Assembly (NCBI RefSeq): GCF_042242105.1 | Contig: NC_092031.1 | Span: 3,370,175 to 3,434,174 of the forward strand | DNA: 64,000 bases | Origin: Pempheris klunzingeri | Taxonomy: Eukaryota > Chordata > Actinopteri > Acropomatiformes > Pempheridae | Direction of reading: 5' to 3' | Shown here: piece by piece, positions 23,701-37,100 of the stretch | Position numbering within the stretch: the first letter of the stretch is position 1 | Layout of the letters: each line of letters opens with the position of its first letter | Position numbers and translations under genes: made by a program | Notes under the pieces: generated by a model | Seen by the model: only the letters and a program-made list of their open reading frames with translations | The model's database searches: none | What the model was told of the DNA's origin: nothing

Positions 23701-26700
23701 AGATGCATTAATGTGTCTCTCTGTGCCTGCTCAAAACTCAAACACCATGATGGTTGTTGGGGTTTTTTAACGCCCTAAATTACACATTTTCAAATAACAT
23801 TACCTCTGAATATCCACTTAAAATTCCACGGATCCCAAAGAGGTGTTGGCGTGTAATTCTATGTAATAAAGGAGGCATTGTTAACTCACGACCAATCGGA
23901 TTCTTCTCCGGTTTAGGGTGGGATCAAGCAGCACTAAGCAGTGAACTGCTTTTAGGTTGTGCTGCTGCTACCCTGTGGAAGAATGTAGAACTATTGCGTC
24001 CATATTTCCATTTTCTCAAAACGTCCGTGTTTGCATCCGCTCTGTTGTGTCCGCGTTTGATATTTGTACAAACGAGGACAGTCAAGTGAGGTCGGGTCAC
24101 CCGGCGTTAAAGTGTTAAGCACGCATGAATGTGTAATGTTTATTGACTCAAGCAGATCAGAGTGATCCCATGTTGATTTTGTACCTCCTCATCTATTAGC
24201 CGGGCTCGACCTTTGAGATAAATGAAGAGCGAAGGAAGCAGACGGATGAGGGGATTAGAAGTGGGCCGCAACAGGGAAGCAGGCCCAGAAAAAAAATGGA
24301 CGGGCTGCCGGCGGATAGATGAGGTGGGGGAGCATAATGACCGCTGTTTGTTATGATGTACTGAATCAGGTTCTCTTTGACAAAACAGTCCTTAGCACCT
24401 CTGTATTTATAGTGTCACTGGTCAGTCCATCCACAAAGGCAGGCTGATGATATGTGAGTGTGTTAGTGCCGTGAGGTGTCTGGGGCTCTGCTCTGGAGTG
24501 ACCCGCTCATCCGTCAGGCCCACGAGCTGAGGCGGTGCGGGGTTATTGGATCACAGGCAGGATTGTTAGAATCTTTGCTAAGCAAAAAAAAAAAAAAACG
24601 ATATCAGCTTTATTTTGCTCTTTAAGTTTTGTTATTCAGACAAAACTCACTGAGAATAGATTCAAATCTATCACAGAAGGCGTCGCGGACCTGGAGGGGG
24701 CTTTCAACTTGGAGGGTTTTTTCATGTTGCTGATTTTTATGAATGAGAAAGAGCTTCCTGTTTGTCTAATGCAGGGGGATGCTCTTTGTTTAAACCAGAG
24801 GACCCAGTTGTGGGATGACATGTTTGGTTTTTCCCAGCAGTTAAACAAGTCCTTTCTGAGAGGGATGGACTCCAGGCATTCCCCTTGTCATCAGAGGTCT
24901 GAATGGGGTGTCACACTGACTAGTGTAAATGGTCTTTTAAATTGTTCCTATGTTTCAGGCTAAAAAGGCGGTTCCTGCTCTCCATTTGCCTTTTCCCCCT
25001 GTAAGGCTAATGCCTGTTGACTAATGAAGTCGGAGGAAGCTGAGCTTTGTTTCTGACACATGGAAAAGCCAGGTACTCCTGTTGAAGCATAGGGCGGAAG
25101 ACGACTCTTGAGGCCGACCCGGGGTCAATTTTACAAGTTCCCCTCTAATGACTAAAGGTTAGAAAACAGGTCAAATAAGCCAATTTCTCGTTAGAACTTC
25201 AAAACTAACTTAAACATGGAACAGCTGGTTAAAACATCCCGGTGGTCCAGTCGTTAAGCAGAAAACCACAACTACTGTATAGCGTTTCCGGTCTCATTAA
25301 GGTGAAAATGCCAAACAAAGCAATCATTAAGGGCAACTACACCCTCTAATTCTGCTTTCCCAGCATATCTATAAAATGTAACAGAGGAGAGAGCTACGTA
25401 GTGTGTGAGGGTCAGTGGACGAGTGGGAAGACTGACCACTGCTCAGAGTAGCATGGACAGCGACATGGAGATCTAACCAGCCATGAGCCACTACTGTCAG
25501 ACTCCACGTTTCTCCACTGGGAGATGGGGGACGTTTGACAATCAGTAGAAGCACATTCAAGGCTTTAAGGGAGTTACGGTGTGTGTTTCTGTGGTGCACA
25601 GCCGTAGCCCGGCTGTTTATTGTGCTTAATGTTACTGTTCATAGGCTCTAAATATCTTGTTAAGCTCAGAATACAGCAGAGTAATCAGCAGGCCCATGTG
25701 TTGTGGTTACTGCCACTGAAGAGGTATAAAAGTTCCTGTATGACTCTGTTTTTCCACTGGCGTTTATCAGGATTGATAGCTGTGTGTGGCTACGGTCAGC
25801 CACTGCTCTGCTGTTTATACTTAATGAGGCAGCTGCCATACGAAATGAACCCAGGAGTCTTGCCAATTTTGTCACGGTTAGGGAACTGAAGTTTCAAATC
25901 TAAGCATACAGATACAAGCTATTGTTGGAACAAATATCATATTAACATCATATTAATGAAAGAAGTGTGTGTGTGTATATATGAGAGTCTATGTGAGTAT
26001 GTGTGCAGTGTTAAAATAAGAAGTAATTCAGTGTGTTGTTCCTCTCTTTAACTACTACTACTCTCCAAAACGCACAGTAGGCAAAATACAACGTGGACTG
26101 CATTGTGTTGTGCTTGCCGAACAACTGCACTAATTAAGTAAAGCCTCTTAAGTTGTGCCATTGACCTATCATGTTTAAAATTTGACTTTGCAAATTGAAG
26201 AGAGTTGTTTGAATTTCCGCAGGAAGGTTGCTCCCATTAAAAGTGCAATGTGAGCAGATGAATGGACTGCAGTGCTCAGCAGCACTGTAAATGTATTGAT
26301 CCCGGTTTCCTAAAGCCTAGCAGGGATCTATTTGATCCACACGGCTGGAGACTTTATATTCATGGTGTGTGTTTGTGTGTGGGTGTGTTGGTCTGGGAAA
26401 TGAAGAACATTTTAAGTGCAGCTTATTAGTGCTGAAACAATCAGTGGATGAATCGATGAACTTTCTCTGGTTCTAGCTTCTCAAATGTGAGGATTTCCTG
26501 CTTTTCTGTCTTTTATATTATTATAAATTGAGTATCTTTGGGGGTTTTGACTGTTGGTCTGACAAAACAAGACATCAGAAGAAGTCACTTTGGGCTCTGG
26601 GGAATTGTGATCATCTACATTTATACACAAATTAACTGTTTCTGTTAACAGACTTTGGTGACATCCCCCCTGTGGCTGCCCAGGACCTCATCAACATCTT

Positions 26701-29700
26701 GAAACAAGGCTACTTGGAGAAGAAACGAAGAGGTACAGCAGCATATAGAAACCTTGAGTTTGTTTTTATTCCTTAGTTTGCTTTATTACTAGACGGCTGG
26801 TGCTAACCAGGGCTGTGCCATATGACCAAAACCTGGTGTCCCAATACGAGCCATTTTATTTCCAGATAACAATACATATCGTTATATAATTTATATAAAA
26901 TGACACAGGAAGGCCTGTTTCTTATTACATTTTGAAATATAGAGATTTGATTGAATTTCTCCTTTTATTTAGCACCTTTTGTGCAAATTTCCAATTAACT
27001 ATGCAACAAAATCTAACGTATTAATGTGTAAAATATAAAAAGGGAAATAGAAAACACCTTTGAGTCTGTTGCGGGGAACGGTCTGCAGCATAATTTGTAA
27101 AGCACGGCCCTCTTCTGGTCCATGACGGACCCAAACCGCTTCCATGCGACAGACGTAGCCCCTCTTTTATGCACGAGCTCCTGGTTTTGTCTTGGCTGGT
27201 GGGAGTCCTCCTCCTGTTCAGAATCACCCTGTTCTGTCTTGCCCTTTATGCAGATTTCCTGCCTGCATCTATTCTGTGCTGAGGAACACAAAGTGTCGTC
27301 CATATTACAAAAAATATTGCTGTGAAATGTGTGATTTTTGTGACAGAAGGAAATAAACGATAATATGAAATAGATGTTTTTCTATAATCAGTATCTGGTC
27401 ATATCTCACAGTCGTGGTGTTGACTACAAAGGGACCATTTTATTTTATTTATCTATTTCTTTTTTGATTCTCTGTCTGTAGATCACAGCTTCTTTGGCTC
27501 AGAGTGGCAAAAGAGATGGTGTGTTCTGAATAATTCCATATTCTACTACTTTGGGAGTGACAAAGGTTTGTTTGAAATGCCAACAAACAGAAATATTCCA
27601 CGTGCATGACTTGAACCGGATAACATCCGACCACGTGTGCTCCTGCCTACAGATAAACAGCAGAAGGGCTCTTTTTACATCAACGACTACAATGTGCAGC
27701 TGGTGCCCAACCTAAGAAAGGACTCCAAAAAAAATGCCTGCTTTGAGCTCTTTGCCCCCGGACGGCGGGCTTTCCAGGTCTGTGTTACCACCACATGTGG
27801 CAGGAAATTCAAGTAAAGGCGTATAGTTTGGAATGAAATGAAGACTTTTTGAGGGTTTGGTCGTGTCCTTCTCTAACGGAAATATCTGAAATCTAAATTA
27901 CAATCCAACTAATACGTCTTTCTGTGTAAGATGTGTTTGAGGCCATGTTAAAACGAGCTCTGAAGTTTATTTTTCTACTTTAAATTGTCCTTGACTTGGT
28001 CACAATTCTTTAAAAGAATTATGTGGTGGTTCGTTCACTGGTTAGACTTGTGAATGTGTACGATAACAAGTAGATTCAGGAAATTGTGATTTTTTTTTTT
28101 TGGGTTGTTTTGTGTCATTTTGTAGTAATTTATCACCAAATGATTGAAATGATACTGAATAATCTAAATAATAGTTGCTTGGAGCCATATACTGATGATT
28201 ATGTTGAAAGTATTGGCAATATATTGTTATCTAACTAACTTACCTGATATCAATATTAAAAATCCAATATCTGTTAATCTGAATCCATTTGGAGACCATT
28301 TTACTTGCATATTACACATTATCAGTCACACTGCCAGAGTATAACACTGTTTTCTTCCTCTCACACAGAATTTATTCGTCTTAATTCAATATTTTAGAGA
28401 TTATCTGATAATTTCATAGCTGTTTCAGGAAGCGGTTTCTATTTGCTCTTTTTCTTCCTTATTAGATGCGTCGGTGTGTGCCTCAATGATTAACAGTCAG
28501 CTCTTTTATTTCCGTATCAATGCACCCGTGGATGTGGTGATAATTGTGGGATTACTGCCACTCTTTCCCTCCAGTTCACTGCCAGCAGTCCTCAAGAGGC
28601 CAGAGAATGGGTGGACCAAATCAATTTTGTACTTAGAGGTAAGACAGCATCTCTTCATACTGTCGTGTTTTCCGGTTCCTATTGCATGTGTGGTTTTATC
28701 GGAAGAGTTTTCCCGGCCTCGTCGCTCCTCCTAAGGTTTCTCCTGTTTTTTTTGTTTTTTAATTTGAAGGGTTTAAGGACAGAGGATGTCATATGTTCAG
28801 ATTGTACAGACAAATTGAGATTGGGCTATATAAATAAAATTGACTTGAGCTGACTTTTTAAAAGCCACATAGGTTAATTGAAAAATACAGTTAAAGCAGT
28901 ATAGACCTTCCAACCTTCTTTTTTTTCTGAATCCTCTGCTAAAGTTTGCTTGTGTTTCCGAGGGGCAGAAAGGTCAGAAATGAAAGGGAGCCCTTCATCA
29001 TCTCTCTGACTCAGACAAAAACCACCCGATCCATCACTAACTGCACAGCCCGAACACACAAGTCCTGAATCTCCTCATTCCACATGTCACCCACCATGTC
29101 ATGTGCACCATCATGTAGCTCCGGTCCTCCTCCACCCCCCCCAACCACTCCTCCCCTAGCCCTCCTACCGAATTCCAACTTACAGGAAATTGATTGGTAG
29201 ATGTTCTGGTTATCCTCCAGTGACATTGATTTCTGCTTGGCCACTGGTGTACGTCAGAGGACCTGATACCCTGTGTTGCAGTGGCCAGTCGCCTGCAATG
29301 AGACGGCTCCTCCATCTGAGCGAGCACTTGTGCCTAGTCTACTCTAAAATGGGCTCGGGCCGGGCCACTGATTTGCGGGAAGTAACAGACACTCTGCAGT
29401 TTGTCTTACTTCCTTCCAGCCCAGTTTTACTACGAAATGCAGTCTGATCCAGAACATGTAGATGATTATTTGCCCCCCTCACCTCCTGAATTAACCAGAG
29501 AACAAGATTGACTTTGTTTTTCACCGTGTATTTTTCATTTTTGTGGTAACTTTTTCAAGAACTTTATGGAAATTCAGATATATAAAAAAAAAAAAAAAAA
29601 AGATAATTTTTGGAATTTTGCTTTTATTTTATCGTGGTAGAGATAGAAATAAGAAAAAGAGCAATTATATGGCATGTGTTTTAACAGATGTCATATAAGA

Positions 29701-31119
29701 TGTAAAGTAAAGATGGGGAGGATGTGAGAGAAAGGCGCTGACATGCAGTGTGAGTAAAGAGCTGGATCCAAAACGAACGCTGAAAAGAGGATTGATAATG
29801 GACTAATCGAACAGCAATCGATAAGGGATCATTTAAATGCCAAATTATAAAAGTGTGCTGGCTCTAATTTGAGGATTTGCTGCTGTTCTCTGTTTTATAT
29901 CAGCGAGCATGAATTATTTTTTTACTGACCTGGTAGTCAGACAAAGCAAACAGTTTGAAGACGTCACTTTGGGCTGTTTTTCACTATTTCTGACTCTGAT
30001 TTTCATCCTGAATCCAAAAAGACTATAAACACATTAACAGATAATGAAAATATTCGTTATTAGCTGCCAGAAGTCAAGCCTGTAGTGTTTGTCACTGCTA
30101 CTAAATGGCACGTGTCCTAGCCTGTTGTGCAGTCAGGGCTCTTGGAACATTTCTCTTACTTTACCCTTTAATGTATGTGTGTGTCTTTTGTGCCACGCTG
30201 TGCTCCATCTCGACGCTAACGCCGCCCATCACGCCGTCTCTCTCCCTCCCTCGTAGATCTCAGCTCCAACTTCATCCCTGTCGACGATGACGAGGAGGAG
30301 GAAGAGGAGACCTATGATGACATTGAGGGGGTGACCGGCCCTCCCCCGCCTCGGCCCAGTGCCGCCGCCCAGGCCTCTCATGGCGGCAAACGGGTAGGTG
30401 GGCAGGATACGGGGGAGGTCGACGAGGAGGACGAGGATATCTACGAGGTGCTGCCAGGTATGAGGATGTGGTTAACACACACAAGCTCACACTCACACGC
30501 AGAAATAGACAGGAAGGCTGCACACACAAACTCTCATGATACTCTGTCAGACAAATAGACAATCGCTCTGCCTCACACACTCTCCAGCCCTTAAGGGATT
30601 TCTGCTACAAGAGATATTTGCGATGATCTCTCCTGGCTGTGAAATTTGTGTTTCCAGGTGTCTCCCTATCACCACAACAGCCAGACTAATCACTCATTTT
30701 AAATCAAGCAACACTAATAAGCTTGTCAGGACTGAGGCGGCTGCTGCAGAGCCACACAGGGCAGGAGGGGAAGAATCTCCTTCCACTGACTAGAAACCGG
30801 CTTCCCTCCTCATCTCACTGAGCGCGATCTGTTGAGAAACAGTTATGTTGTTGAAATCAGCGAGAGCCGTGTGTAGCTCCGAATGCTCTGTCATATAACG
30901 TCCAATTAGCTAATGTTGCCAGGCAACAAATAGCCTACAATTCAATCCACTAAGCAGAGTTTTGGCTAAAATTGCCTAGCAACAGCAATTTATTTGAAAG
31001 GGAGTAAAAACTGCATCTCTCGGGGCTTAAAATAGTTCTGGAGCTCTTAATGTTACATCTTTAATAGAAATTAGAGTTTGATTGAGAACGTTACAAGACC
31101 CCAGAACTGTGTGTCTGTC

Positions 31120-31188
<69 letters not shown>

Positions 31189-34100
31189 CTACTGAGGGGG
31201 AGACAGTCCCATGTGTCAGGGTGGCTACAAGATCCAGAGAAGGACAAAAGGGGTGATCTGATCTTCTCAGGGCCGTCGTCCATCACTCTTTCTATTAAAT
31301 AAGATACATCAAGATTCTGTTTCACTCAGTGAGTACATTACCTTTGCCAAAATCACTGGTGAGAGGGAAATCAGTCTTCAGACTGTCACCCCGGCGTTCA
31401 AAGCCATCTGGGAAGAGGTACAGACCCTGACCACAGATGGCATATCGAATGACGGGCTCTTTCGTTCACTTTCTCACCCCTTCACTTATCAATCATCCTG
31501 CCCCTTCTCTTTGCTCACTTACAGCTTCTACACAGTGATTAGATACTGTTAAATTATCAGGCTTTTTAGGTTATTTTCATCGATCCGGGTTGCAAAAGAC
31601 AAGGAAAGTGGCTTGTTTAGTCTCAAAGAATATTCCTTTCACAACACCGTATAGTAATCTTTACAATGACTTGACTTCATTCATTGCTCACATGAATGTT
31701 TAAGGTTACTTTGCAGGAGTTGTTGCTCAAGTTTAAGATTATTTTGCTGAACAATAAATATCTGAAAAATACAAAAATTTTGCAAAACTGTTGCTGCTTG
31801 CATGTCTAGTAGCCAAACTAGCGAGAGTGAGATTGAAGCATCATTTTCTGTGTGATGAGTTCCCTCAGTTTTGTCGGAGCAAAACTCCGAACATGGCTCG
31901 GCTGCAGGCAGATTGCAGAGCGACGGCGGTATTGGCTGTGGTGCTGATGACTGATTTTATTGACTGGAAAATTAAATCACTTTGATATAGAAACCGTTGG
32001 CCCATAGCGGTGGCCTCTTGACTGAAAGATGCTCCTCCGTACAGCAGTTGAAGATTGCTGAACAATTGTTTGGACCCTTCGCAAACAAAATTAAAATCTC
32101 CCTTTATTTTCTCTTTTGGTAACAATGCTCGAAATGTTCATATTTAATTACATAAACCATGATTATCTAAAATGCGTTGATTTATAATGATACCTTTTAG
32201 CATTTTAAAGAAAATGTTGTTTAGTTTATCTAATGTGCAACAACCTGAAAGCATTGTGTGTGTTTGAGAAAGAAACAGCAGGAAAGATGCACATAAGAAA
32301 CTTTCTGCATCCAGACACACACTGTACACATGAACACAAATATGCATGTGGGTAAGTGTGTGTGTGTGTGTGCGCGTGTGTGTGCGTGTGTGTGTGTGTG
32401 TGCGTCGCCCTTCCTGGTCTTCCTGGAAGCAGAGGCGCAGGTTGTGCTGGAAGGTGGATAGTGTTGCTTGGTTGTGGCATTGCTGTCAGCCTGCTACTGT
32501 TAAGGATGGATGTGGGAGACGGAGGGCAGGCATATCACCGTGTCACCTCTCAGACCACCGGGTGCCACGCCCCGCAGTCAATGACACGTCCGCCTCCGCA
32601 TGCCTTAAAGACAGCCTTTTTTTTTTTTTTTTTAAACTTTTTCTGCCTCTGTCTCTGATAAATTTGAACAAATGGATCCTCATCGAAGAGTTCGGTCTGG
32701 TTAAAGAAAAATAGTGTCATGTGGAGATGCATCAGGGACTTGCTGATGATCCATTTTATTTATTTTGTTTTGTTCTATCATTATCCTTTTTATTACTGCA
32801 TATTTGTCGCTAATGTGTGAGACAAATAGAAACCTTCTTAACAAATTTTTACTTGAGTCAGAGAGCTGGTCGTGTTTCTTATTATGTTTTTTTTCCTGTT
32901 AAGTAATGAAATAAAGATGTTTGTGTCCTGATGTCCAGGTAAAAAATAAACTTTGTCAGACATGGATAAATGTTTTTGTCACAAATATCATTCTGTTGTG
33001 TTTGCTGTGTTTTGTTTGTTTAGACGAGGAATTTCCAGATGAAAGCAGTGAGAACAAAACAGGTCAGAGCCTCATTACACTCTTCTACTAACAATAATGA
33101 GAACCATTTCCAGCTCGATGGTTCACAGTGGGGAAAAGAGCAGTGCCATTTTCTTTTATTTAAATTTGTGCTCTGTATTTGCTCTCAGCTTGGTCATCAG
33201 ATTACGCTAACTACTACCAGGGTTTGTGGAACTGCCGGGCCGACGAGCCGGACGAGCTGGCCTTCCAACGAGGAGATCTCATCTACATCATTAGCAAGGT
33301 CAGTGGTACCATCAGATGAAATAATCCACGGGGTTATTTAATCTTAGAATCTGTATCTCTCTGGTTTCTGGACACGCGTCTCCCAGTCAGTTGAAATGGG
33401 AGGTTACTGTTCTGCCATTCATCTCTAATGGGAACCATTTCCCGATTGCACCCTTGACTCGTTCACACAATTACCGGAGCAATTACAATAGTTTTAACCG
33501 AGTAAAATGTGATGCCAGCGTGCGAAATGTGCAATTATTCAAGGGTTAAACAACATCAACTCCAGTAATCACTTTGTCCTCATTTACTTTCTGAGCATGC
33601 TGACATCCCCAACATCTACAATTCTCTGTGAGAGCACTTGTATCTCAATGCAGCAGCGACGCACCAGCAGTGGCATTGTCTTTTTCCCAGGCCACTAGGG
33701 GTGAAGTGCCATTCGGGCGCTGCGTAATGGTGCTGTTGTTCATTATGGAGCCTCTATCACAGGGGTTAATTGAGTAGGCAGCCATGCGCAGCTCTTCCTT
33801 TCTGTTTGACATAAACTGCAGGTGAAGCCATCCTGCATCTCAGCTCTTTTCTCTCAATCTATTTCCTCGTGTTTTATGGCCATCTTGTAGTTACATGCAG
33901 AGTATCTACCACTGAAAAGCCACCCTACTGGAAATCAATGGCTTGTAATTTGGACACTTTCTCTCTGCTGCGTACAGAGACTTGTTCCCGGGCTGTTGCT
34001 ATTGGTTGGTTTGAAATTGAATCATCATGTTCTGTGTTTAGGCTAAATTATCTGAAGATCAGAGGGAGGAAGAAATTACAGTATTTTCAGCTATTTTTGT

Positions 34101-37100
34101 AATTATGTGAGAGAGATTTAGAAATGATGGGTTCAACCTCATGATTTCTTGCATCTTTAATCAGCAGCTGGAGATATCGAGTTTTAATTGTTTGTAGTAT
34201 TTTGGGGCGGATTAAAAGCAGAAATAATAACGTTCTCACTTTTACTGTATATTGAAGAAGTCAAGGTTGTAGGTGTAGCCAGATAAACAAACACATAAAT
34301 AGAGCCTTTTGTTGAGCAGATACGGCACAGGTGAAATATGCTCTTCACAGAAGATGGACTTTTAATTGAGGCTCTCTTGGCAGTGCCAGATTAATGAGAT
34401 GCCAGCCTTCTCCGTCTGTGTGTGCTGGTTGATAGGGGAAAATGTCAAAACAGCCATGTCCATTTTTCACACGAGGATGACAAAGGCAGCGTACTTGGGG
34501 AAACAAAGGGGACTTGGCTCTGAGCTGCAGATCCGCCTCAAACAGCCCCGGCCCTGCCCGGCGTATTACTTTTCACTGTATGGATCAGATTACTGCCTCG
34601 CTGAAGACCTTAAAAGCAAACTCAGTCCAGGTTTGAAGCAAGACCTGGTTGTAGTATCTCACAATCTTAATGACACAGATTACTCTTGTTTTGTCGAGCT
34701 GTACGCTGAAGTCATAACATAGTGACAGACTACGAGGGAGTATTCTAACTGTCCTCTAATGGATTTAAAGCGCGGCTCTGGCTGTAAATTATTTAGAGGT
34801 GATCTCCGGGGCGGCTTCCGAATGTTTGGTTTTGTGTGACGACACGACTCCGCCCGTGTCCCATTTTGCGTCCTAAAAGCATCACATTTCCCACATGAAT
34901 AGCATTATTTGGATTATGGCCTGTAATCGGCTATTTATTTTAATGAGCCCTTGGGGAGGGCTTCCCTGCCTCCTCTGTGTGTACACGCAGGCCCTGCCGG
35001 CGTTCAGTTTTACGGGGGATTCCTGAGAACCCTGACCTCGATGAGTGAAATACGGGCCCTTGGCTGGAACTCAAGTCTGTCGCTTAACTGGGGACCTAGA
35101 CACATGAAATGGCCGTAATAAAACCAGGGCCCATAAATTCTGTTAGAGGGTGGGAGGCCTGGTTGTCTGTGCTGTTATGTCAACACTGACCATAATTACA
35201 AGGTAATAAGGACACGCTCTAAGTGCTAAATCAATGGTGCTAACAAACTGTTATTTTTAAAGCTGGGATGTGATTGACTGCTGAAGTGCAGAATGGGATA
35301 GCCACAGGCGTGGTGTCATATGGCTGTGAACTGAGGAGAACATGCCGATTGTATAAAAGGCCCTCATCCATCATTATTGATCTCTCACTTACTGTAAAGT
35401 GGGGGCATTTTTACTGTATTTGTGTGCGTTTTTTCTCCCTTGTGTGTTGCTGTGTGCGTGCGCATATCTGTGTATCACTGACAAAGTAAATAAATTAGGA
35501 ACCTCACAACTCATATGAATCCCATTAGTTCAAGAGAATTAATCTCGTCGTGTGCCTCTGCCGCCGGTTTCAGCGATGCCTAACTTGCTTTCCGCAGAGC
35601 TGGATGGCGATGCTCAGCGCGCTGATACATGAGGTAGAAACACACCGTGAAATCCATCTCTCGAGTTTTTGCTCTGGCATTTCATTTCTGAGAGCTTGCA
35701 TTTTTCTAATGCACATTATGGCTTTACGCTGACATTTTAGTGTGTGATGACAAATAATGGCGAGCTCCAATTTTTGCAATATCGCACTCTAAGATTTTTT
35801 TAACTCGATTTTAAATTGTTGAGTTGTTTCTCACACATTTTCACTGAATCATAGCCCAAGACGTGCGGCGAGAGATCTGTTATGGGATTTATAACGTGTT
35901 GTTACAATATCGGGATCATTTGTTTCACTTCGCCCTGACATGTGTAACGCCTGTATACTGTGTCGGCCATGTCCCACACTGAACCATAAGGTTGTCCTGC
36001 ATTCTTGCCCTCTAATTTATGTCTCCAGAATCAAAAGACATGGGCTCTACAGGTCAGCTGTCACATTCCTGTATTCCCACAGGCACTCATGGAGAACGGC
36101 TGGATGGAGTGGGAAGAGATTTATGGCACAAACCCATCCAGGGTCCTTAAAACTCTGGCAAGCGCTGCTGCCACCTCTTCCTCCTTCTCTCCATCTCCAC
36201 GCTCACCTCTCCTCCTCCGGTCGCTGTCCAACCAAAACCCAGAGAGAGGGAGACGGGCCAGCCAATCCGGCGCGTCTCCCAAAGCAGAGCGTCACATCAC
36301 ATTTGGCCAAAGTGTTTAGGCTGCAGCTGCTTTTTGGAGACAATGAGAACATGGACACCACTGACACCTTGTGGCGGTTTCCAGCAGAGTCTTGGAGCGG
36401 GGCGGTTTTAGTAAATGTCAACTTATACAAACACCAAAAACTGATTTACAGTCTTATAGATTTACTTGCTGTGATTTACAGCTCTGTATAAAAACAGGTT
36501 ATGATGTTAAAAGTCGAAATAAGAAATCCTTAATCGTCATTTTGTGTTAAAATGTCCACTCGCGCTCTATCCAGGCTACCTGTGATTGCCTTTCTTTAGG
36601 GTCATAACAGGCTTCTTCTATGTTTAACAAGCCAGTTTGGCCCGCTGCCCGCAGGTCACACCGACTGAATGCAGCTGAAGAAAAGGAAAAGTGGGCAACA
36701 ATCAGATGGGAAAAGTCAAGCAAGAGAGACAAAGAGAGTGGATCCCTTTATTCTATTGTGTGAACCCTGTCCCCCCTCTCCTTTCTCCTTTTCTCTGTCA
36801 CACACCCATTTAAAGACCCCTGGCTGCTATTGTGGCCATAGACACCAAGACGCTATAGACAGGCAAGACATCCTATTTACCACCCAAAGTAGCAGGGGGT
36901 GAGTCTGGGGTTTGGGGTCATGCAGGAGGCAGCGGTCATCCCCCGGTCAACTACAGTAGGTCATTATTCAGCCCAAGCCAATAGCCCAGAACCGCGTCCG
37001 AGCAACCCACCCCCAATCCATTCTGCTTAATTATTATAAATGAGGGGCGGCGTAAACAGCCATCATTACAGACACTCAGTGGCATACACAAATCCACTTT

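Larger units (their letters stand above)
13478..26651 (+). other. skap1: skap1 intron 4 (13.2 kb)
   Basis: The largest intron of the gene has no exon or RNA gene that I can support. Contents are simple repeats (15879-15897 CA, 16910-16929 A-tract, 17570-17592 CA, 17706-17760 CT, 18600-18616 GT), dispersed fish repeat pieces (about 16430-16600, 21845-22080, 26430-26650), and unique stretches rich in TAATTA-type homeodomain cores (about 16630-17120 and 23000-23740). The latter could be conserved regulatory DNA of the hoxba flank. Open frames such as 23754-24089 and 24535-24963 show no domain. Confidence 0.6.

Noticed and set aside
24535-24963. 142-codon open frame in skap1 intron 4
   Set aside because: It begins in an A-rich tract, shows no homology I recognise and has no splice-phase match to skap1.
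29011-29450. Overlapping minus- and plus-strand frames in skap1 intron 8, possibly decayed transposon coding
   Set aside because: Frames overlap on both strands, include Gly-rich low complexity and show no transposase motif. Only a repeat-library search could decide.
32346-32714. Open frame across GT/GC repeat
   Set aside because: It is a translation of a microsatellite and flanking T-run.
33689-33704. CTCF-like CCACTAGGGGTGAAG
   Set aside because: It lacks the GGC of the core consensus, so it is weaker than the sites at 42509 and 44628.
34366-34722. 118-codon open frame in skap1 intron 11
   Set aside because: No recognisable family, no promoter or splice context, and mixed composition. 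Likely chance.
35940-36491. 183-codon open frame in skap1 intron 11
   Set aside because: It runs in a different frame from the more credible exon candidate (36083-36319), has no domain and no supporting signals.
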